Source of the DNA: Sanguinoderma infundibulare
Lineage: Eukaryota > Basidiomycota > Agaricomycetes > Polyporales > Polyporaceae
Reading direction: 5' to 3'
Length of the DNA stretch: 64,000 nucleotides
NCBI GenBank assembly: GCA_032821775.1
Contig: JAVLRN010000003.1
Coordinates: forward strand, 1,178,001 to 1,242,000
The position numbers and the translations under genes were made by a program. Position 1 is the first letter of the stretch, and the number at the start of each line of letters is the position of its first letter. This document shows positions 44,141 through 56,269 of this stretch, in pieces. Below the pieces are notes generated by a model. That model was not told the DNA's origin. It did no database searches and saw only the letters and a list, made by a program, of their open reading frames with translations.

Positions 44141-45899
44141 ATGTCCTCCCAACAGTCCCAGGCCGTCACCCCGGTATGTGCTTCCCCCATCGCCTCGATT
44201 TCCTTTGAGGCCCATTATCTGACGCGGAGCGTGGCTCGTTCTGTCTACTTTGCTTTCTGATCGCCACCAACTTTCGCCTACACCACCTCATCATACCCAT
44301 CTATCCCTCCAGGCGCCGCGCCGCTCACAGCTTGATTTCCAGATCCGTACCCTCGACAAGACTGGCAATGTTATAACCACCGTTGGCTTCCAGCGATTCG
44401 GCTTTGATTGCGAAGTCCCCCTCGACGTCCTCCGTTCCCTCTACCTCCGTCCCCACTACGTTGTCACCGCCTCCTCCGAAGACAACCAAGATGTGGAGGA
44501 GACAGAGACCGAGCACGCAAAGTTTACCGGTGCATATGCCGCCTACCAATCCAAGTCCATTTTCCATCCCGACACCCAGTCCATCTCCTACACCACCCTT
44601 TCCCGCTTCCCTCCAGTCAAGCTCCTCTCCCCCTCACAGCGTAAACGTATCCTCGTCACCGGTGGCGCCGGCTTCGTCGGTTCTCACCTCGTCGACCGCC
44701 TCATGGTCCTAGGCCATGAAGTCACTGTCCTCGACAACTTCTTTACCGGCTCAAAGACTACCGTTAGTCACTGGGTCGGTCACCCCAACTTCGAGATGGT
44801 CCGCCATGACGTCGTCGAACCTTTCATGATCGAATGCGACCGTACGTCACCAACCCTTACTTGTCTCGCTGCACCGGAGCGCCCGGACTGACATGAAGAA
44901 ATCTTGCACAGAAATCTACCACCTTGCCTGCCCTGCTTCCCCGCCTCATTACCAGTTCAATGCTGTAAAGACGATCAAGACGTCATTCATGGGCACACTG
45001 AACATGCTTGGTCTTGCCAAGCGTACAAAGGCCAGGTTCCTCATCACCTCCACATCCGGTCTGTCTACATGTTTTCTTGCAATCCATTCGCACTAACGGC
45101 ATCATGTCTTCAGAGGTTTACGGTGACCCAGAGGTCCACCCGCAACACGAGGACTAGTCAGTGTTTTCTTTGTATCCTCTCTACTGTTCACCTAACCTCG
45201 TTCTAGCTGGGGACATGTCAACCCCATTGGTCCCCGTGCATGCTATGATGAAGGTAAGCGTGTGGCCGAAACCTTGACGTATGGTTTCCACCGTCAAGAT
45301 GGTGTCGACGTCCGTGTTGCCCGTATCTTCAACACCTACGGTACGTCTCCTCCATTTATGAACCGAACGTAAACACTGAGTGTGATTCTCGTCGCAGGCC
45401 CCCGAAGTACGTATCAAACAGCGCATCCGACTCCGAGAGCCAACTGACGTTCGCTTCAGTGAACCCTTTCGACGGCCGCGTCGTCTCCAACTTCATCGTC
45501 CAGGCCCTCCGCGGCGAGGACATGACCGTCTACGGCGACGGCAAGCAGACCCGCTCCTTCCAGTACATCCACGACCTCGTCGACGGCCTCATCGCGCTCA
45601 TGAACTCGGACGAGACCCGCCCGGTCAACCTCGGCAACGGCGACGAGTTCACGATCGGCGACTTTGCCGACCTCGTCCGCGAGACGGTCGAGAAGGTCCA
45701 GCGCGAGGACGGCGTCGAGCCGATGCGCCGCGTCAACATCGTCCACAAGCCGATGCCCGCGGACGACCCGCAGAAGCGCCGGCCGGACACAACGCGCGCG
45801 AAGCAGGTGCTCGACTGGCAACCGCGCTGGACCGTCCGCATGGGCCTCGAAGAGATGGTGCGATACTACAAGGCGAAGATGATCGAGGGCAGCTTGTGA
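44141..45899 (+). CDS. UXS1: UDP-glucuronic acid decarboxylase (UDP-xylose synthase)
   Basis: Converts UDP-glucuronate to UDP-xylose using bound NAD+. The product is a donor for xylose-containing glycans. After [11 protein letters not shown] and [16 protein letters not shown] comes a fungal N-terminal region, then the Rossmann motif [36 protein letters not shown], and [20 protein letters not shown]. The catalytic part includes the Ser/Thr-rich TSTSEVYGDP and Y-x3-K as [35 protein letters not shown] and [18 protein letters not shown] complete the sugar-binding half. The GPRM motif is split by a 9-nt micro-exon at 45398-45406. No membrane anchor is evident, so the enzyme is probably cytosolic. 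Confidence 0.96.
45398..45406 (+). other. 9-nt micro-exon of UXS1
   Basis: The exon GCCCCCGAA lies between a CAG acceptor and a GTACGT donor. It encodes the Pro-Arg part of the invariant GPRM motif, so it must be included in a working mRNA. Confidence 0.88.
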
Positions 45900-47325
45900 G
45901 AGCTGCCAGACTTGCTTGCACGAGTTAATTGTACTATGGGCTGGCCACGGACTTTCCTGCTTACTGGGGACGATAACGCTTTGGGTTTGTCGTTTTTGCT
46001 ATCTGTTGGATGCGGTAGACGTGCATACATAGACGAAATACGATTATGGCGTATACGGTAGTACATGATGAAGCCGAATAGATGGATCCAATTAGACTCG
46101 AACCAGTCGTTCGGGAAGCGCGTGGCACCTGCCTTTCTGGGGGGAGCGGAGTGTGAAAGGCAGAGCACGAGGGAGATTTCGACCGGAGTTTGAATACCAA
46201 CCAATGGGAACGAGCCTAGGATCCAATGATAATGATGGGATATGCAGCGGGATGCATGTGCTCTGCTGCTGTGGTGGCGTGCTGCTAAAGGCTACTGAGC
46301 AGTCTTCGTGCCTGGAGTGTCATCGGCATTAATATTGCTGAGACTCACGTCAAACGTTGACAGCATGACAGCATTTAACGTTTAACAACGGGTATAGTCC
46401 GCCATTGGGTGATCCGCGGGCTCACTCCAGGGCAAAAGTGGTTCTGCATCTTCCGCATAAAACAATCATTCCGCCCTTGACTTACCCGCGGCCGGAGACA
46501 TGAGAATTCGATCGGGGCCCGCGAACGTTCATGTCATTGCAATCTGTGCCACTGACATACCATATGCTAACGATGGGTGGCCTGGCCCAGTCAGGCGGCG
46601 ATCCAAAGAGCGACCGAAGAGATGGACGTGGACGGAACGGGCCTAATGTTGTTTTTCCAGACCTCTAATACTGGACGTCAAGAGATACGTCGATGATGAA
46701 CAAGAATATACTCGTAGTGGCGGAGGAGAAGAGCGAGTGAGTGACAGCGTATATACGGAGGGCTCCGACGATCGTGATAGATGATAGACGAGACAGAGAC
46801 TAAGCAAGAGAGCCGATGTACTTATGGGATATAGCGTGAACGTCAAAACGGGAGGATTATGTACCACCGACTAAGAGGGCGCGCGCATCCGCCAGGGGAC
46901 GCCGCCCGGTGCAAGCCTACGGATACGGATATCAGATACTTGTCGTGTGCGTCAAGACGAGAATGAGGCCGTAAAGCGTGTAAGCGCAGGTAGTGTACCT
47001 ATGTAGGGTGAGGGTGAGGGATATGCGTATGCAACAACCGTCAACGCAAGCGGACAAGCCAGCCGCTTTCAACGCGCGCTCCTTCTGAGCCTGGCGAAAA
47101 CGGGGGAGGGAGGGAGGCGGAGGTTGGACAAGATGAGCAAGATGAGGGAGGGGGAATGAGAGGGGAGCCTGAACTGTCCAACACGACCATGCGTCAGGTC
47201 AAAATAATAAATCAAGATAAGTACGCCCCCGGGCCCCAACCAGCAGCGAAGCGGTGGGTCCCGGCCCCTGCATAACGGGATACGGGCATGAACGCGGCAC
47301 GGCAGGCCACACATACGCAACAGGT
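45900..47325. other. intergenic region
   Basis: About 1.4 kb with no supported gene. A G-rich stretch at about 47102-47125 (GGGGGAGGGAGGGAGGCGG) lies close to the end of the hydrolase gene. Confidence 0.4.
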
Positions 47326-49467
47326 CTACCGGAGCAGGCGCCCCCGCAGACTCGTCGCTGCGCCAGACGCGATGACCTTGGCCATCGTGCCCTTGATGAC
47401 GTGCTTGTCCGCGGTGCTCTGCGGGAGGACCGTCGCGCGCCGGATGCGCGCGACCTGCTGGAGCTCCTGCGTGACCGGTTCTGAAGGCAGGAGGAACGTC
47501 GGTTCCTGCTCGGTCACCGGCGCTGCAGGCGGCCGGCCCCCGAGCCGCTTCTTTTCCCTCGAGAGGTCGCCCATCCGGTCGGAGAGCTGCTTGACGTCTG
47601 TGTGCACGCGAGGGGAACGGGCGCAGCACCGAGAGGGAAAGAGAAGGGTGGTGGGAGGGAGAGCGTGGGGTTCAGCCATCATACACACTCGGGCCAGTGG
47701 GGAGAGATGACGTACTGGAATACGAGAACCCGTCGTTGCTCGAGTCGAGCCAGTGCTCGTCTTTGCGTTCCGAGTACCTGTAGCGGGGTAAACGGGCAGG
47801 CAGATCAGCATTGTAAATCTTCCGCCCGCTGCCGAGGGCAGCGTGGATCCGCGAGGCCTGGGGGACGCATGCGAGGTTACGTGTTGGACAGTGGAAATGC
47901 AAATACGCACTTGCGCAGGGGACGGCCGTCGGGCGCGAGTGGTGACAGGGCTTTGCTCTGGCCTTGTGCGTAAATCCGGAACAGCTCCTCTTGGCTCTTG
48001 CGTACCTCTTCTGTTACACAGCAGAACGAGAGGGGGGAGAGGGGATCACGCTCAGAGATGGTCGGGTCGTCCCTGAACTCGGCAAGCTGGTCCAACGCCA
48101 TCTTCATGCGCTGGGCATGAGGAATCAAGTGCGGTCTGAGATCGCTTCGCGCGAGGGGCTGCCGCATGAGAAATTTGTTCAGAGTTTGATTGACGATGGA
48201 TGACGAGAGGAGGCTGAGGTAACCGTGGGTTGCTATGGTGCAGGTCGGGCGTAAGGGTCGGTTGAGAAGGAGCCGAGGGCAGACTTACCCTTCACAGTGT
48301 ATAGTTGCGCGCCCTCAGGGACATTGACAAGTGCATCTCGCAACTGCTGCGCGTACTCCATTGGATGCGACTGACTACGTTCCGCCTATGCATATGATTA
48401 GCATAGTTTTGCAGCCACGAGATTCCTGGGCAAACCTGTATGATGAGTACTGGACATTCAACGCTGGCGAGTTCTTCTGAAGTCATGGGCGTCCTCTGTT
48501 CAAGACCGTCAGTCGTGCGCTGTACGCTTAAATGCGGCGTTGCACTCACGTTTAATATAAGATTGCAGTTGGTGATTACTCGCGCTCGTCGGAAAGGAGG
48601 GTAGTGTACGGCCCAGTAGGCAATAAGCTATTGTGGCGCGGGTGGAAGTCGGAAGGAGCATCCTAAAGAAGCAACTGTCACGCGCACCTCGTCGACCATG
48701 TCTGGATGTGCGTCCTGGCCATGGCGATGAGAATGTACAGCAGAAGGGCGAGATTGTGGCACTCACTATCGCATAGCAGTTCACAAGCTCTTTCGTTGCC
48801 GTCTCGAACGACTCCAAGTCTTCAGCGTAACACCATAAATGGCATAGCTCCTCGAACGCATCGAATATCGTCTTCAACCTAATCTTCCGCGTGAGGATCT
48901 GCACCGACAGAGGAGGTAATGCGATACGTACTCTGTTTGTGGCGTCACATTGCAGAGCGTCAAACTCAGGCAGAGCTCCGGAAAGCTGGCCCAGGATAAA
49001 TACGGGACGGAGTAAAGGCTTGAATTGGTTCGCAGACACTCACAGGGTTGCAAAGCGCAGGGCCTGCCACGAGTACAGCTCTGGCGCGAAGATGTGGGCG
49101 GGGGGGAGACGGAGGAGCTGCACGCGCCACGCTCAACCTCGGGGATACCTTGGCCTAATCTGTCATGAGAACTCACGTAGAAGCAGTGGGCGAGGTCTGC
49201 AGCCGTGACCCAGAGGTCATAACGACCTGTGGGCCTGTACAGGAACTTGCCGGTCGTGCGCGTGTCGAAGGCGATAATGTTGAAGTTGGCGTTCAGGCGA
49301 GGGTCGTCCAGTTGGGGATGGAGCCAGGTGTGGTCGAGAAAGAGCGGGTGGAGCATGACCAGGGTCGGCTTCTCGGGATCGAAGCCGCTGACGTTCTGCG
49401 AAGCGGCGTTGGTGGTGTACCATATGGACGCATAGTCATCAGAAGAGATGAGGTCGACGTAGGGCAT
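47326..49467 (-). CDS. alpha/beta-hydrolase-fold protein with C-terminal extension
   Basis: The N-terminal half has the fold: MPYVDLISSDDYASIWYTTN, KPTLVMLHPLFLDHTWLHPQ (the oxyanion HP region) and NANFNIIAFDTRTTGKFLYR. The position of the nucleophile elbow reads HIFAPELYSWQALRFATLFP, where Gly-x-Ser-x-Gly is expected, so no serine nucleophile is seen. Later come RTPMTSEELASVECPVLIIQ (the strand before the acidic residue) and ATHGYLSLLSS with a His at the usual catalytic position. A basic tail with SDRMGDLSREKKRLGGRPPA and KGTMAKVIASG follows. I infer a hydrolase-like protein that may be inactive or may use another residue. At least seven introns are present. Start 49467 gives the family N-terminus. 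Confidence 0.75.
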
Positions 49468-50390
49468 GGCTGGGACGGCGGGATTCAGGACAGAGGGACG
49501 GCGGGGCGGGCGACGCAGGAGACGACTCTACACGACGCGTGCATGGGCAAAGGAGAGGAGAGCGGTGGCCGAGTGCGCATACGCGGGGTGTGCGCTGTTC
49601 GTCGACCAGCGTCGCGAGCGTGTCGTCCCAGACCCAGCGACGACGCGAGTTCGTGCGATCAGCTGTTGCTCGAATCATCTCGCTTAAGAGCCTACCCGCG
49701 ACCTTAATTGTCTCATCCCCACGCATCTTGCCGTCCGTCCTTCTGCGCATTGACTTCGTATCGCCGTGTCCCCAGAACACATAGCGACAGAGCTTTCATA
49801 TATTTCTACTTGGCGTAGCGTAAGTGCAGACAGCAGAGCAGTGCGAAGACGTTGGCCATTCCCGATCAGGACATTTAGCTTCCAAAAACGCTCGGAGTCT
49901 GTCGGGCCGTGAGCAAGCCTAACGCGGATAGGAACGGCCATCCAGTAGACTGAACCGTTATTAATATCAATGTCTTACTACATACCCGCAACGGTCTGTG
50001 ATTGACCAGACGGTTGTCCCAGCGGTCTACGTACTGAATGGCGGCTACCAGGTCAGAAGGTCTGAGCTACGTCAGTGCGCTGATACCCACCCTGCTGATG
50101 ATCTGAGTCAAGAGAGCTACCGCACGACGAAAAATTGGCTTCCATATAGGAGGACAGAAATCGCGAGCACGACGGTGCGTTGACGCCACCGGATACAGAC
50201 TAGACCGAAACACCAACGTAAGTCCATATACTAGAGATGTCACCTCCAACCTCGCAGCCCGAATAGAGTACTCCGAGTCTCGTCAGGGGTCTGCAGATCA
50301 CCTTTGACCGCAGGCGGTCGATCCGGGTGGGATCCTCGTACGACCGGCGTTCTACCGAGCGCACTGCGCACCGCGCCGACGCCCATCAAG
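49468..50390. other. intergenic region
   Basis: No supported gene. It should include the promoter of the hydrolase gene and the 3' flank of the gene at 50391. Confidence 0.4.
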
Positions 50391-51678
50391 TTACCCATCA
50401 TCCCCAGTAATAGGCGTGCGAGTGGGATGGCTCCCCTCGCTCCCGACAATCCCACCCAGCACATGCATGATTTTCTGTTGACGCTGGATGGATGCAGGTC
50501 CCATCAGCACTTATTCTCGATGAGAACCCCGAGAGAGCGCTCGTACCTCTCGATCTGTGGCCTGTGCTGTGGGGAACATCGCGGGTACGCCAAGCGCCTC
50601 AAGGGCAGCTTGCTGTTTGGTCACCAGGCCATCCCACGCAGCCAGTCCTCGCTCGCGGTCGAACTTCTGAAGCTCTGCGCGAAACGAGTCTGTCATCGCC
50701 TGCCACGAGCCGCATTGTCAGTCCTGGCCATCAGAACCGGAGGGAGAAAAGGCGGAAGCCTAGGCGAACATCGGCTTCGTATTGTGTAAGGCCTGCCCCA
50801 ATGATGCTTGCCCTGAGTGTTCGTGCGGAACGGTCCGTCAGCGAACATTCGAAAACTGCAGTGCCGCTTAGGCGAGATAACCCCCCGCCCCACCGTACAC
50901 TAGTGCTCACACTCACTTGGTGCGCGCCGCCTTGACCCTCTCTTCGTGCTTCCGCTGGATTTCTCGCCGCTCGCGCCAGAGCTGACGCTCCAAGTCGGTC
51001 TGCTCGGTCTTGATCTACATAGCAGCGGTCGCAGATCAGCAATTTCCCTTCCGGCCCGCGATCAAATGCCCGACTCACAGCCGTCAGCGTCCTGAGAAAT
51101 TCTGGATCCCCAGAGAGCCGCGCGAGGTGCGGAAGTGCTTGCTGGAACGTACACGTCCGCAGGTTCCCTGGGGGCGTGTGGGGTGGGCGCGGGGGCGTGT
51201 CCGAGATCGAGGACGTTTGAGCGTCCGGACCGGCGATCTGGGAGCGAATGGGGGGAGCGGGGGAGCGCGCCGGTGATACGCCTGTAGGTGCAGGTGGGCG
51301 ATTCGGCCCCGATACCGCGCTAAATGCGCTAGAAGACTGCAGCTGCGAGAGCAAGGACGCGACGGAAGGTGCCGCCTCCGAAGTGCTCGCAAAATCCGCG
51401 GGTGGATGATTATCGACCTGCACGTTTTGATGTGCGTCCCCAAATGCGTTCACGGTGTGGCCGGCTGAGGGGTCCACAGCGGTGTCGCTCTGAGCCGTTC
51501 TTGCGTGCGCGTCGTCGGTCACATTTGCGCCCGCGTCTGGGTTGGCAACCCTTTGCCACGCATCGGATGATTTCAGCTGGTCGAGCAAGGCCTGAATAGC
51601 TGAAGCATCCTGAAAAGTTCTGGCTAAGCATTGGAACAGTTTTTCGACCAATTGACTTACGTTGATGTTGGCTGCCAT
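50391..51678 (-). CDS. protein of unknown function with charged helical C-terminus
   Basis: I do not recognise a domain. Starting MAANIN, it has DASAIQALLDQLKSSDAWQR, a Pro/Ser/Ala-rich middle (ARSPAPPIRSQIAGPDAQTS), and FQQALPHLARLSGDPEFLRT. Then come coiled-coil-like helices on separate exons: IKTEQTDLERQLWRERREIQ with KHEERVKAARTK, and TDSFRAELQKFDRERGLAAW with DGLVTKQQAALEALGVPAMF. The last exon gives KIMHVLGGIVGSEGSHPTRT and ends TGDDG. The exon chain has good GT-AG signals, and the helical segments look conserved rather than random. A 51-nt stretch after MAANIN has perfect intron signals (GTAAGT to TTTTCAG) yet is open and a multiple of three, so it may be spliced or retained. Function and location are unknown. 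Confidence 0.7.
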
Positions 51679-52827
51679 CCCAGTCGTCGTGGTGCAGCTG
51701 CAACCCCACAGGCGTGACCACTGTGACAGTTGGTGACGTCCGGGTAACTAGCTTCCTTTTGCGGGCCGGGGCCGGGGTATTGCAACCGTGCTGTCACGCT
51801 CGGCTACTAATTAATGTCAAAGACTCCGGCCCCAAGGATCGACGCGTCATGCCCAAGCTTCTGGGCCGTCCTGCAAATTGCGGTATCCTACTACGTACAT
51901 ATTACATGTGTTCGATAGGGGTTCAAGATCAGACCAAGTCAAAAGGATCGAGTGAGAAACCGACTGCACGATCGCCGTCGACCAGGAATACACGTTGAAA
52001 GCGTGTGGTTCCATATGAAATGCTTCGCCTTACATCTCCTGCGCGTGGCGCGTCCATCCCCAGATCTTCAGGGCGAGGATCAATGGAGATGTTCGGGGGG
52101 TTTGACACAATATTTGATCGAATATGACAATGCACCACAACTGTCTCCGAACGCGCAGCGTCAGAGCATCCGAAGCTGTGCAGAAGAGGAAGACGAACGT
52201 TCAACCGAACAAGCACCCAAATTAACCGCAGGCAACTGATAACGAGGTTCCGGACCAGTCGGGGCGTTGACGCAAAGGCCAGTCTCGTGGGCACGCCTCG
52301 AGACGTCGGGAGCAAGAAGCGTCAGGTTGCAGGGTCTTCGCGTTTCGCAGTGGAAGTCGAGACTCTGCTGCAGCAAAAAGCAAGGTCCCGTTTCCATACA
52401 ACATGCGTCAACAGCTCCCAGGGTGAGGTATTGACACCAAACTGCCGTGAAGGGTTGGGCAACAGGCGGCGGGAGGTTGGTAGATGAACGCCACCAGGGA
52501 GCTGCGCGGCCAAGTTAGGAACGAGTCCCATGCGCCATGCTAAATGACACCACGCACCTTCACAGACCATTTCCGAACTTTCGAAGCAGATGTTCAGTAA
52601 GACCCGCATCATCCCCCGCGGAGGAAGCGGGTGCATTTGAAGGATCTTCAAGAAGCATGACGTTGACACACCCACGCCCCACGTTTAAATGTACACTGGC
52701 AGACTTTCAGTAAGAGTATAAGTATTACGCACGCGTGGTACCCTGCATATCGCAAGCTCCGGATCCGTGGAGAGGTCACCAACCGCGGATATCGGTTGGT
52801 GGCAGCGATGTGGAAAAAGGTACTGGG
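51679..52827. other. intergenic region
   Basis: About 1.1 kb in which I can support no gene. Confidence 0.4.
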
Positions 52828-53300
52828 TTAGGCCAGGCCGCCAGGGTCTTCCAAAAGACCTTGACCCTTGGCGAGACTGAGATTATGGACAATTTGGGAC
52901 AAGTGCGGCAACTCTCGTGACGATGCCGCATGTTCGGATAACGTGGTCAGCGCACCTGCAGGCGGCGGAGAACGGAGGTGGATGATTTCAGCAGAGCCGA
53001 TGGTTTGTCGGACTGAAGAGGACGTGTAAACAGGTCGGCGGGAATTGCGTACCACCATGCACAGAGGTCCGTCCGCATGAAGAGGTGGTTGCCACCAGCA
53101 TCCGGTGTGAGAGCGGCAGACGTCGGTTCGGTTGACAACTGAAACACGACAACCGGTGTGCTTCCTTCTGTGAGACTGTATGTCAGTGCAAGAGCCGATA
53201 TTGTATATGGTCCATTTTCGTATGTGCGCACGAAACGAGTCAGGGAGTCGGCGGCCGGTCCTGCGCTCGAATCGGTTTCGTGTGAAACTTGATGGCCCAT
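52828..53300 (-). CDS. possible small protein of unknown function, two exons
   Basis: The open frame begins MGHQVSHETDSSAGPAADSL and continues RFVRTYENGPYTISALALTY, then LTPDAGGNHLFMRTDLCAWW and YAIPADLFTRPLQSDKPSAL. It can end at a stop just after RRLQVR, or splice at CTGCAG/GTGCGC through a short intron to LPHLSQIVHNLSLAKGQGLL and stop at 52828. The composition is protein-like (Trp pair, balanced hydrophobics), unlike the low-complexity frames around it. No domain, signal peptide or family is recognised. It could be a chance frame or a remnant. Confidence 0.35.
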
Positions 53301-54142
53301 AAGTAAGTAGCCGCTAATTGCCCCGGTTGGATTTGTGGCGGCGCAGGTATGGGGTGTGCTGCTATGAATGTTTTTACCTCATATTTGACACTGTTACAGT
53401 ACCGTGTCGGGATGAAACAGTCGAGAAGCGACAGGGGAAGCGATAGGAGAAGGGATGGACGAGAACGGATAGCTTGACGCCGGTGTTAATATTGTGTGTC
53501 GAACAAGTGTTGCACGAGGAGGCGCGGACCGGAGGGGCGATCGGGAGGCGGTAGGCACGGCTGATGAGATGAGACTGATTGGATGATTATTGGATCGGGC
53601 ACATAATGTACAGGCCGCCTCGTGGCGCGAACGTCGAAGGCGGAGCAGCCTGGAGCCGCTCACCGCGGTGATTGGAGCGGGCCCGTCTGCTTAGACGGCC
53701 GACACAGCGCGCGTTGGAGCGACGAAACGTAAGGTGGGGGGCGAGGAGGGCCCGCGGGCGGGTGGACGGGGCTTGGCCCGGGGCTGCGGAGGGGCGTGGG
53801 CGGGTGTCGCGAGGCGGGGTGGACGAAAATGGGAGATGGGGAGCAGCCGGGTCACTGCCGGCGAGGAGGAGGAGGCGGCATGTCCAAAAAGACTAAATGA
53901 AGGCGTTTTTCGGGCAGCGGCCCTGTTTCGCGTGTCTGGGCTGGGAGCGGCACGTGGGAAAGGACGAATTGTGGGTTGTCAACGGGTTCGCCCAGGCGCC
54001 CACCTCGCCTCTTGTCATCGTTCGTCCTCATCTTCTGCCCCGACTCCTCCTCCCGCCCGCCGTCTGTCTTCTGCCCCGACTCCCTCCTTCCCCCCGCTTC
54101 CTCTCCTCTTTCTCCTTCGCTTCCTTCTTCTCCTTGCCCATC
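53301..54142. other. upstream region of the RGS gene
   Basis: A G-rich tract with at least ten runs of three or more G lies at about 53730-53830. An almost pure pyrimidine tract occupies about 54030-54140 directly before the chosen ATG and contains CTTCTGCCCCGACTCC twice. Confidence 0.6.
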
Positions 54143-56269
54143 ATGCCTCCTCAAGCGGAAGCACCCCAGGCGACTTCATCTCACATGATGAAGACGACAA
54201 AACGCGGCAGGCCGTTCCTCAAGGTATGTGCTCCTCGGCGCCCTGCATCCCCCGCTCACCCCGTCCCCATCCCATCTAGGACACGCTGGACCTGTTCGCG
54301 ACCCTCGTCGTTTCCCTGGAGCTCACGACAAACAGGCAATACTTCCGCACTTTCAACAACTCCTTCACCACGTACGTGTCCCTGCAGTCTTCCATCGGTC
54401 CCTCTCTCCTCATGCTCTGCCATCAGCGACGATGCCGCGAGGAACCTGGCCTCACTCAAGTTCTCCCAATCAAATCGCGGGCCAGATCCCCGAGAACCGT
54501 CCCGTATCGTCACGACGACGACCACGACGACCTTCTCTATGACCCGCGACATGGCCAAGGCTATGTGCCAGCAGTTCATGGACGCACGCCTCGTCGAGAA
54601 CGCCGCAGATCCGGGTTCTAACCTTTTCAAGGAACGCGGTGTCTACCAGCTTACCCCCAAAGGCCTCCACGTCCTCGAGCGGTTCATGAGCAAGAATGGT
54701 ATCAACGGTGACCATCTCGCCCATGTCTTCTCCTCCCAGCCCATCTGCATGAAGCTTCTTCACCTTGAGCGACGGTCAGTAGACGATGAGATCATCGTCT
54801 CACATTCCGCCATCACTGCCCTCTTCCGTCGCTTCGTCGGTCGGCTGCCCAACTACCCTCCCGAGTATATGGAGACCATGGATCCGTTCCAGAAGTACCA
54901 CGAACGCTCCAAGGGTGTTGCGTTGATGGACGTGTCGGAGAAGAGTCTGGGCAAGGGCCCTCTAGTCCACAAGCACTGCTTCGCTGCAGTGACAGCTCTG
55001 GAGTGGCTATGCGACTTCACGTCCGTCATCGGCAGGGAGGAGGCGGCCGAGATGGCCGCTCAGTTTGTACGATTCGGCCTCATAGCCCTCGTTTCTGACA
55101 AGCGGAAGAACAACGATTCCGCCATCATCTTCACTGTCCGTGGTGCCGCCGGCGGCGCAAACTCGTCTATCTCGGTACGTCGCGCCCTGTGACGTTTCCA
55201 CTGCTGTTGGCTCACTGTTTTCATTCAGCAACATGGAGAGTTCCGCTGCACAGCGAAGGCCATCTACCGTGTCACCGATGAAGGTCGTCGGCTTGCTCGC
55301 TGGGATTCGCCTGATGGTGCTCGCCCGTCCCCCAACAGCTCCGCCGCCAACGTCTCCAATGCCCCACGGACGTCGGAGGACCACAGCGTCGACGCATCTA
55401 CCGAGGGCGGCCCTTCGAGCGACGCCAAGATCCATCGTCGTATCTCCATGACGGAGAAGTTGAACGCTAGCTACGACCCCGACAAGAAAGCGCAGAAGGA
55501 GTCGAACACCGACCGTCTCAAGTTCATCATGGAGGAGCCACAGCTACGGGCGCTGTTCCGCGACTTCCTCCGCAGCAACTTCTGCGAGGAGAACTTGTCC
55601 TTCTACCTCGACGTCCAGGACTTCAAGAAGTCTTTCAGCACAACTTCCAGTGCCATTGCTTCGGCCCCGCCCGCCACTCGACCGGGCAAAGGTACTCCTG
55701 GTCAGCTGGCGATGGAGAAACACCACGAGGCCCTCATTCAGAAGGCGTTTGTTATCTACAACACCTATCTGGCACCGTCTTCGCAGAGCGAGCTCAACAT
55801 CGATCACGGTCTTCGAAACGAGTTGTCTGGGTATCTCTCGGACGTCATCCAGAGCTTGACCGGCAAAACCTTCCAAGGTCGTGTCGAACTTGAGCAGGCG
55901 AATGCGTTCAACGCGACGCAGCTTCAGACGATGATTCGGTTGTACGAGCGCATTCAGACGCACGTCTTCCGCCTTATGGCCACGGACTCTGTCCCGAAGG
56001 TGAGCTCCCTTGCTTTTGAGAATGCGTCTTCTGTTGTCTGATGGTGAATACAGTTCATCAAGACCCCGAGGTTCCTCGCTCTGAAGGTGAAGCTCGTCGA
56101 GGAAGATGACGGTCCTCTCGCCGACTTCCCTCTGATGAGCTCGAGCGCGTCGACACCAACGGTGCCACCAGGACTTGATGCTAGCGAGGAAGAGGTTGGC
56201 GGGGCCTACGTAACGGTATCACAAAGAGCAGCTGTCCAGGAGCGCGCTGCAGGGCCTGAGCACCGATGA
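54143..56269 (+). CDS. thn1: regulator of G-protein signalling with DEP domains (FlbA/Sst2/Thn1 family)
   Basis: A GTPase-activating protein for a heterotrimeric G alpha. The Schizophyllum orthologue Thn1 controls aerial growth and mating signalling. The protein starts MPPQAEAPQATSSHMMKTTK. The first DEP-like region runs through MAKAMCQQFMDARLVENAAD and GVYQLTPKGLHVLERFMSKN. The second region includes VALMDVSEKSLGKGPLVHKH, LEWLCDFTSVIGREEAAEMA and QFVRFGLIALVSDKRKNNDS. The RGS box begins RLKFIMEEPQLRALFRDFLR, SNFCEENLSFYLDVQDFKKS, and ends LYERIQTHVFRLMATDSVPK with FIKTPRFLAL. The start is uncertain: the frame is open upstream to 53897, but that part is translated pyrimidine tract. The downstream ATG was chosen for that reason. 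Confidence 0.9.

Noticed and set aside
46089..46112. Sequence resembling a tRNA T-arm on the minus strand
   Set aside because: No matching acceptor stem, D-arm or anticodon arm at the right distances.
53897..54142. An 82-residue N-terminal extension of the RGS protein
   Set aside because: It is mostly a translation of a pyrimidine tract (Leu/Pro/Ser/Phe) and does not look like the start of this family.
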